From Bacillota bacterium (lineage in GTDB: Bacteria > Bacillota > Clostridia > Tissierellales > Sedimentibacteraceae), in assembly GCA_023425285.1 (NCBI GenBank), contig JAFACY010000269.1, forward strand, positions 1 through 17,443: a stretch of 17,443 nucleotides of DNA, read 5' to 3'. Both the position numbers and the translations under genes were made by a program. Shown here one piece after another: positions 14,866-17,443 of the stretch. The notes under the pieces were generated by a model. That model saw nothing but the letters and a program-made list of their open reading frames with translations. It ran no database searches and was not told where the DNA came from. The number at the start of each line of letters is the position of its first letter. The stretch's first letter is position 1.

Positions 14866-16089
14866 TTAACCTCCTGTTTGTTCATTCGATGTTTGTTCCT
14901 TCTCCGTTTCCGGTACAGGGTATATTTTAACCTTTGTGCCTATATCCTCAATTACTTCAATTTGTGCTCTCAAATAATAAAAGTTATTATCGTCGGAAAA
15001 ATTCAAGGATGATTTTAATATTCTCGCTTCCTTACCGCACTTTTTCAGCAAATCGTCATACATCCCTATGGTCAAAGCATTTTTGGCGGTGCCCTCGCTT
15101 ATATCAACCTTCCTTATGTCATGCTCATAATATGTACCCTTTATTATGCTGATGCCTGTCAGATTTGACAATAAAGGAATTCGAACAGTGTGTTCCTTAT
15201 AATTATAGTTTTCAAAGGGACTCTTGTCACTTAATATTTTATTACTTTTGCCATTTAAATGCAAGTAATAAACGCTTTTGCTTTTATTGGTGGATACTTC
15301 CACATCTTTTTGCTTCGGCTCCCTTAATTCAAAATTATAATAAGTCTTGCCGTAAATAGTACCTTCCGACGGAACCATCATAAATTCTTCCGAATTCTTG
15401 TTTTTTACAATCCCCATCACCAACGTCTGACCTTCATACACCACATCGCCTTCCTTGACAACAGGCTGACCACTCTTTGCAATTACTTTATTTATTATTG
15501 CGTTTTTGGTGGAAATAATGCTTGTGGGGTCATTTTTCTTTATATCCGCCCTTTCAATTTCCTTTTCTTTAACAAAAATAATTAAATTGGAGCCTTCAAT
15601 ATATACCTCAACAAATTTAAAATTATCGAAGTTTTTATAGAGTATTGTTTCCAAATGTTTCGGTTCCACAGCAGCATGGGAAATCGGCATTTTAATATTG
15701 TTTTTTTCAAGAACCGTAATTATATTTTTGGCAGTAGTGTTGTTCGTTCCGACAACCTGTACATTCCAGATAAGAGATGTAATTACATAAAGAGATACAA
15801 CCAAAGCAAAAATCCCCAGTACAAATCCCTTTCGCACCTTTAATTTTGTCAAATTATATAGGAGCCCTTTCTTGTCCACCGGCTCCATTTTAGTTTTTTT
15901 TATAATATCAGCATATTTTCTGTAATCCTCATAGGACATTTTAAACTTTATGCCATAATCTTTCCTTTCAACATCCCATATGCTTATACCTTTTTTTTGA
16001 AGTAAATTCATGACCTTTTCGAAGTTTGTCGCTCTCAGACGCACCGTAACATAACCTGTCACCAAAGACATCAACTTGAAAATAAGCAT
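14866..16089 (-). CDS. yqfD: Sporulation membrane protein YqfD
   Basis: A sporulation protein known in B. subtilis to be transcribed by sigma-E in the mother cell; its biochemical role is unclear. The N-terminal cytoplasmic part starts MLIFKLMSLVTGYVTVRLRA, typical of the family. A single transmembrane segment lies at about 88-108 (KGFVLGIFALVVSLYVITSL), followed by IWNVQVVG and a large outside domain with a POTRA-like beginning (NNTTAKNIITVLEKNN) and FVKEKEIERADIKK. At 407 residues it is full length. ATG 16089 has GAAGGGG 5 bases upstream. The yqfC stop is two bases before the start, and the 3' end supplies the phoH ribosome binding site. Confidence 0.94.
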   Translation of the reverse strand: MLIFKLMSLVTGYVTVRLRATNFEKVMNLLQKKGISIWDVERKDYGIKFKMSYEDYRKYADIIKKTKMEPVDKKGLLYNLTKLKVRKGFVLGIFALVVSLYVITSLIWNVQVVGTNNTTAKNIITVLEKNNIKMPISHAAVEPKHLETILYKNFDNFKFVEVYIEGSNLIIFVKEKEIERADIKKNDPTSIISTKNAIINKVIAKSGQPVVKEGDVVYEGQTLVMGIVKNKNSEEFMMVPSEGTIYGKTYYNFELREPKQKDVEVSTNKSKSVYYLHLNGKSNKILSDKSPFENYNYKEHTVRIPLLSNLTGISIIKGTYYEHDIRKVDISEGTAKNALTIGMYDDLLKKCGKEARILKSSLNFSDDNNFYYLRAQIEVIEDIGTKVKIYPVPETEKEQTSNEQTGG

Positions 16090-16091
16090 AA

Positions 16092-16370
16092 TTACCCCTT
16101 CTTAAATATTATTTCTTCGATATTTCCCTTTACTATAACCTTATAGTCATTTATTTCCTCTATTTTAAACTTAGTTCCCTTAACTACGATATTTACATCT
16201 ATAGTCTTTACCTCAACCAGATTATTTTCATAAACAATTATCCCTAAGTGATTTTCAATTATAACCTTCCTGTTGCCGTGCATCATCAGATTAAAATTAT
16301 CCGAAAGCGCATCATTCGGAATTTCCAGATCATCCGCAAGCCTGCTCCTGAAATCATTAAATCTGCCCAT
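16092..16370 (-). CDS. yqfC: Sporulation protein YqfC
   Basis: A small conserved sporulation protein (sigma-E regulon in B. subtilis), always found with yqfD. At 92 residues it is almost exactly the usual size. The N-terminus MGRFNDFRSRLADDLEIPND and the ENHLGIIVYENNLVEVKT centre match the YabP/YqfC family. ATG 16370 is chosen; an ATG six codons upstream (16388) is part of the GGAGGTGG ribosome binding site and is rejected. The ribosome binding site lies between REP-like TGTCCC repeats, so a mobile repeat may have landed just upstream. This gene is the left boundary of the conserved block: rpsU and yqeY, which often precede it, are not present in the adjoining DNA. Confidence 0.93.
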   Translation of the reverse strand: MGRFNDFRSRLADDLEIPNDALSDNFNLMMHGNRKVIIENHLGIIVYENNLVEVKTIDVNIVVKGTKFKIEEINDYKVIVKGNIEEIIFKKG

Positions 16371-16393
16371 ACTGTGTCCCACCTCCATCTGAC

Positions 16394-16449
16394 GGGGACA
16401 TTTCTCCTATCCCTCAAAGACTAACCCTGATATTAAGAGATGTGTCCCC
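16394..16449. repeat. REP-like 56-bp palindrome with GGGGACA/TGTCCCC ends
   Basis: GGGGACA at 16394-16400 and TGTCCCC at 16443-16449 form a 7-bp inverted repeat, continued inward by imperfectly matching CTCC/GAGA segments. A further TGTCCC copy lies at 16375-16380. In Firmicutes, GGGGACA/TGTCCCC palindromes are characteristic of REP elements moved by REP-associated IS200-like (RAYT) transposases. No transposase is present here. It sits between the terminator at 16503 and yqfC. Confidence 0.55.
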
Positions 16450-16477
16450 CTCCTTATAAATTATGCATGTAATGCTG

Positions 16478-16485
16478 ACTGTATG
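16478..16485 (-). promoter_or_regulatory. Possible sigma-E -10 element upstream of yqfC
   Basis: On the minus strand CATACAGT matches the mother-cell sigma-E -10 consensus CATACAnT. yqfC and yqfD belong to the sigma-E regulon in B. subtilis. I could not find a convincing -35 at the correct distance: the region is T-rich and overlaps the terminator. This is therefore a weak call. Confidence 0.35.
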
Positions 16486-16502
16486 AATATATTAAGCACA
16501 CT

Positions 16503-16538
16503 AAAAAAGTCCTTATCTTCATAAAATCAAGGACTTTT
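16503..16538. terminator. Bidirectional intrinsic terminator between yqfC and the sigma-like gene
   Basis: A perfect 10-bp stem, AAAAGTCCTT (16505-16514) and AAGGACTTTT (16529-16538), has a 14-base loop and runs of A and T on the two sides. On the minus strand it ends in six T, so it should stop transcripts from the sigma-like gene before yqfC. It separates the accessory end of the window from the housekeeping operon. Confidence 0.8.
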
Positions 16539-16593
16539 GCAGTTATTTATTATAGTAATAATTTACGGCATTATTTTTTATTATATAGGCTCA

Positions 16594-16842
16594 TTATTTT
16601 CTTTTATATTCATCTGCAAATTTCATTTCTATTTTCTTTTTTATTTTATTTACAGCTTGTCTGCTTATTCCAATTAATTTTGATATTTCTGTGATTGAAT
16701 AACCGCTTAACAAGTATACAAAAACCTTTCTTTTATTCCCTGTTAAATTTTCAGCCATGTAATTGACAAATTCTGAATTTTCCTTTGAAAAGTCGTTTTC
16801 ATAATTATCAATATAATCAATACTATCTGTATCTATTAACAT
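16594..16842 (-). CDS. C-terminal half of the interrupted sigma-like gene: sigma region 4 HTH
   Basis: The 82 codons from ATG 16842 contain NLTGNKRKVFVYLLSGYSITEISKLIGISRQAVNKIKKKI, a sigma-70 region 4-type helix-turn-helix (about residues 32-72) that would contact a -35 element. The first 30 residues are acidic. No ribosome binding site lies before the ATG; upstream is the sense-codon bridge from the N-terminal half. Taken alone it resembles the SigO-type half of two-subunit sigma factors, but the in-frame bridge argues for one broken gene. Confidence 0.5.
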   Translation of the reverse strand: MLIDTDSIDYIDNYENDFSKENSEFVNYMAENLTGNKRKVFVYLLSGYSITEISKLIGISRQAVNKIKKKIEMKFADEYKRK

Positions 16843-16947
16843 TTCGTGTGAGTTAATATATGAGTTTTTCTTTGATAAACGAATATATTCATATTTTATA
16901 CTGCTATTAATATATTTACAGGCAGTATTTTCATCAAAACTTACAAA

Positions 16948-17145
16948 TCATTTTAAATCCAAGTTATTTATCAGTGTAAGCATAAATATTATTAAATCTG
17001 TTTCTGCACAATAGTAATTTAATTTTTTTGCATAATGCTTAATGGTTTTATCAAACTTCTTAAGTAACAGTAATTTGCTGCTTTCATCATTGCCTTCTGA
17101 TATATTTAATATTAATTCATATAACATTTGTTCCAATTTTATCAA
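16948..17145 (-). CDS. N-terminal half of the interrupted sigma-like gene: HTH_16/region-2-like
   Basis: 65 codons ending at the TGA. SSKLLLLKKFDKTIKHYAKKLNYYCAETDLIIFMLTLINNLDL has the pattern of the HTH_16 domain (conjugative-transposon type helix-turn-helix, related to sigma region 2): a run of acidic and hydrophobic positions, then YAKKL-Y---ETDL. The frame opens with TTG 17145; TTG 17136 is better placed behind AAGGA. As a free peptide it would resemble the RsoA co-sigma subunit in size and domain, which is why the split deserves a check. Confidence 0.5.
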   Translation of the reverse strand: MIKLEQMLYELILNISEGNDESSKLLLLKKFDKTIKHYAKKLNYYCAETDLIIFMLTLINNLDLK

Positions 17146-17159
17146 TCCTTCTTTGCATT

Positions 17160-17165
17160 ATTATA
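17160..17165 (-). promoter_or_regulatory. Possible -10 box of the sigma-like gene
   Basis: TATAAT on the minus strand, 24 bases before the TTG at 17136. No recognisable -35 lies at 16-18 bases. In such AT-rich DNA a lone -10 is weak evidence. Confidence 0.3.
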
Positions 17166-17251
17166 TTCAATGCTAATGAGAAGGTTTTTAAATTTACATA
17201 TCTGAGGAACTTGCATCAAAGTGACTAAGCAATTTAGCAAAAATAACGGAG

Positions 17252-17319
17252 TTGTCTTATATTTTTTTAATTTGGTTTACATTTCCTTCAAAAAATTACT
17301 TTAATATAGTATAAGACAA
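17252..17319. repeat. Perfect 10-bp inverted repeat in the divergent intergenic region
   Basis: TTGTCTTATA (17252-17261) and TATAAGACAA (17310-17319) are exact inverted copies 48 bases apart. The region 17146-17372 holds no gene. Read outward, each gene has the same TATAAGACAA upstream: the plus-strand gene 53 bases before its ATG, the sigma-like gene about 115 bases before its start. The element could be a regulator site or a shared -10-type promoter element. Within the enclosed segment TTTACA (17276-17281) and TAATAT (17302-17307) resemble promoter hexamers with too long a spacer (20). Confidence 0.6.
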
Positions 17320-17372
17320 AATTATTCAAACAGATAATTGAGTTTTATAAAATAAATAGGGAGCGAAAACAA

Positions 17373-17443
17373 ATGCCACATTTAAAATTATCTAATCCAA
17401 CAATTTGTTCATGTGATTATGAAGTATATTTAAGTAATCCATT
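17373..17443 (+). CDS. Start of an unrecognised plus-strand gene (cut by right window edge)
   Basis: The only plausible plus-strand gene. ATG 17373 is preceded by AGGGAG with a 10-base gap (17357-17362), and 23 codons are open to the window end: MPHLKLSNPTICSCDYEVYL then SNP. I do not recognise the family. There is no signal peptide in what is visible, and a Cys-x-Cys occurs at residues 12-14. It is divergent from the sigma-like gene, with a shared inverted repeat between them, so it may be that regulator's target. Nothing more can be said from 23 residues. Confidence 0.55.
   Translation, partial: MPHLKLSNPTICSCDYEVYLSNP

Larger units (their letters stand above)
16594..17145 (-). pseudogene. 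Sigma-70-like factor (HTH_16 plus region 4) interrupted by one in-frame TGA
   Basis: Two open frames, 16948-17145 and 16594-16842, are in the same frame. They are separated only by TGA (16950-16948) and 35 sense codons without another stop. Reading through gives about 183 residues in the usual order for small sigma-like regulators of conjugative elements and clostridial accessory operons: an HTH_16/region-2-like N-terminus, a KYINSSIKYEYIRLSKK linker that is itself a conserved-looking part of such proteins, and a region-4 helix-turn-helix. Either a point nonsense mutation broke the gene, or the TGA is read through. Independent translation of the second half is unlikely, as no ribosome binding site precedes its ATG. 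The probable start is TTG 17136, with AAGGA 9 bases upstream. The TATAAT at 17165-17160 may be its -10. Confidence 0.7.

Noticed and set aside
16948..16950. TGA as selenocysteine codon
   Set aside because: No SECIS-like hairpin is evident directly after it (the following bases are AT-rich and unstructured), and sigma-like factors are not selenoproteins.
17276..17307. Standard sigma-A promoter TTTACA/TAATAT for the plus-strand gene
   Set aside because: The spacer is 20 bases, outside the normal range; in such AT-rich DNA these hexamers are expected by chance.
1..17443. CRISPR array, tRNA, rRNA or complete insertion sequence
   Set aside because: No regularly spaced repeats, no cloverleaf or rRNA sequence, and no transposase or integrase reading frame were seen.

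Overview
The window is a block of housekeeping and sporulation genes from a low-GC, endospore-forming member of the Clostridia or Tissierellia. This is inferred from AT-rich codon use, AGGAGG-type ribosome binding sites, a glycine T-box leader, single-chain GlyQS, and the sporulation genes yqfC and yqfD. I cannot name the species; the gene order suits a Sedimentibacter- or Tissierellales-like genome. From positions 1 to about 16,400 every gene is on the minus strand, so transcription runs from high to low coordinates.

In transcription order the block is yqfC, yqfD, phoH, ybeY, a DUF3048 (YerB-like) lipoprotein, cdd, era, recO, a DUF4342 protein, [promoter and glycine T-box] glyQS, [107-bp hairpin] a CcpN-like regulator, its PPDK-regulatory-protein partner, dgt, [strong sigma-A promoter] dnaG, rpoD, [small terminator] trmK, a Nif3-like protein, and nadE, which runs off the left edge. 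The themes are sporulation (yqfC/yqfD), ribosome and RNA maturation (phoH, ybeY, era, trmK), DNA repair and replication (recO, dnaG, dgt), glycine charging, carbon-flux control (CcpN-like with PPSR), and NAD synthesis. Genes are packed tightly. Several ribosome binding sites lie inside the end of the preceding gene, and six of the longest possible reading frames begin at a codon that is really part of a ribosome binding site or, for dnaG, of a -35 box. I moved those starts downstream.

The stretch from about 16,390 to the right end is accessory in character. It holds a REP-like palindrome next to yqfC, a bidirectional terminator, a sigma-70-like gene of the HTH_16 type split by one in-frame TGA, a 227-bp divergent intergenic region with a perfect 10-bp inverted repeat, and the first 23 codons of an unrecognised plus-strand gene. 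This end is the best place to look for something undescribed. A split or interrupted sigma-like factor facing an unknown gene, with the same 10-bp element pointing each way, could be a small self-contained regulatory module.

Other points for a second look are a probable AUU start for the Nif3-like gene and the glyQS/ccpN hairpin, whose mismatches are biased toward G-U pairs in the transcribed strand. There is no CRISPR array, rRNA, tRNA or complete insertion sequence in the window.
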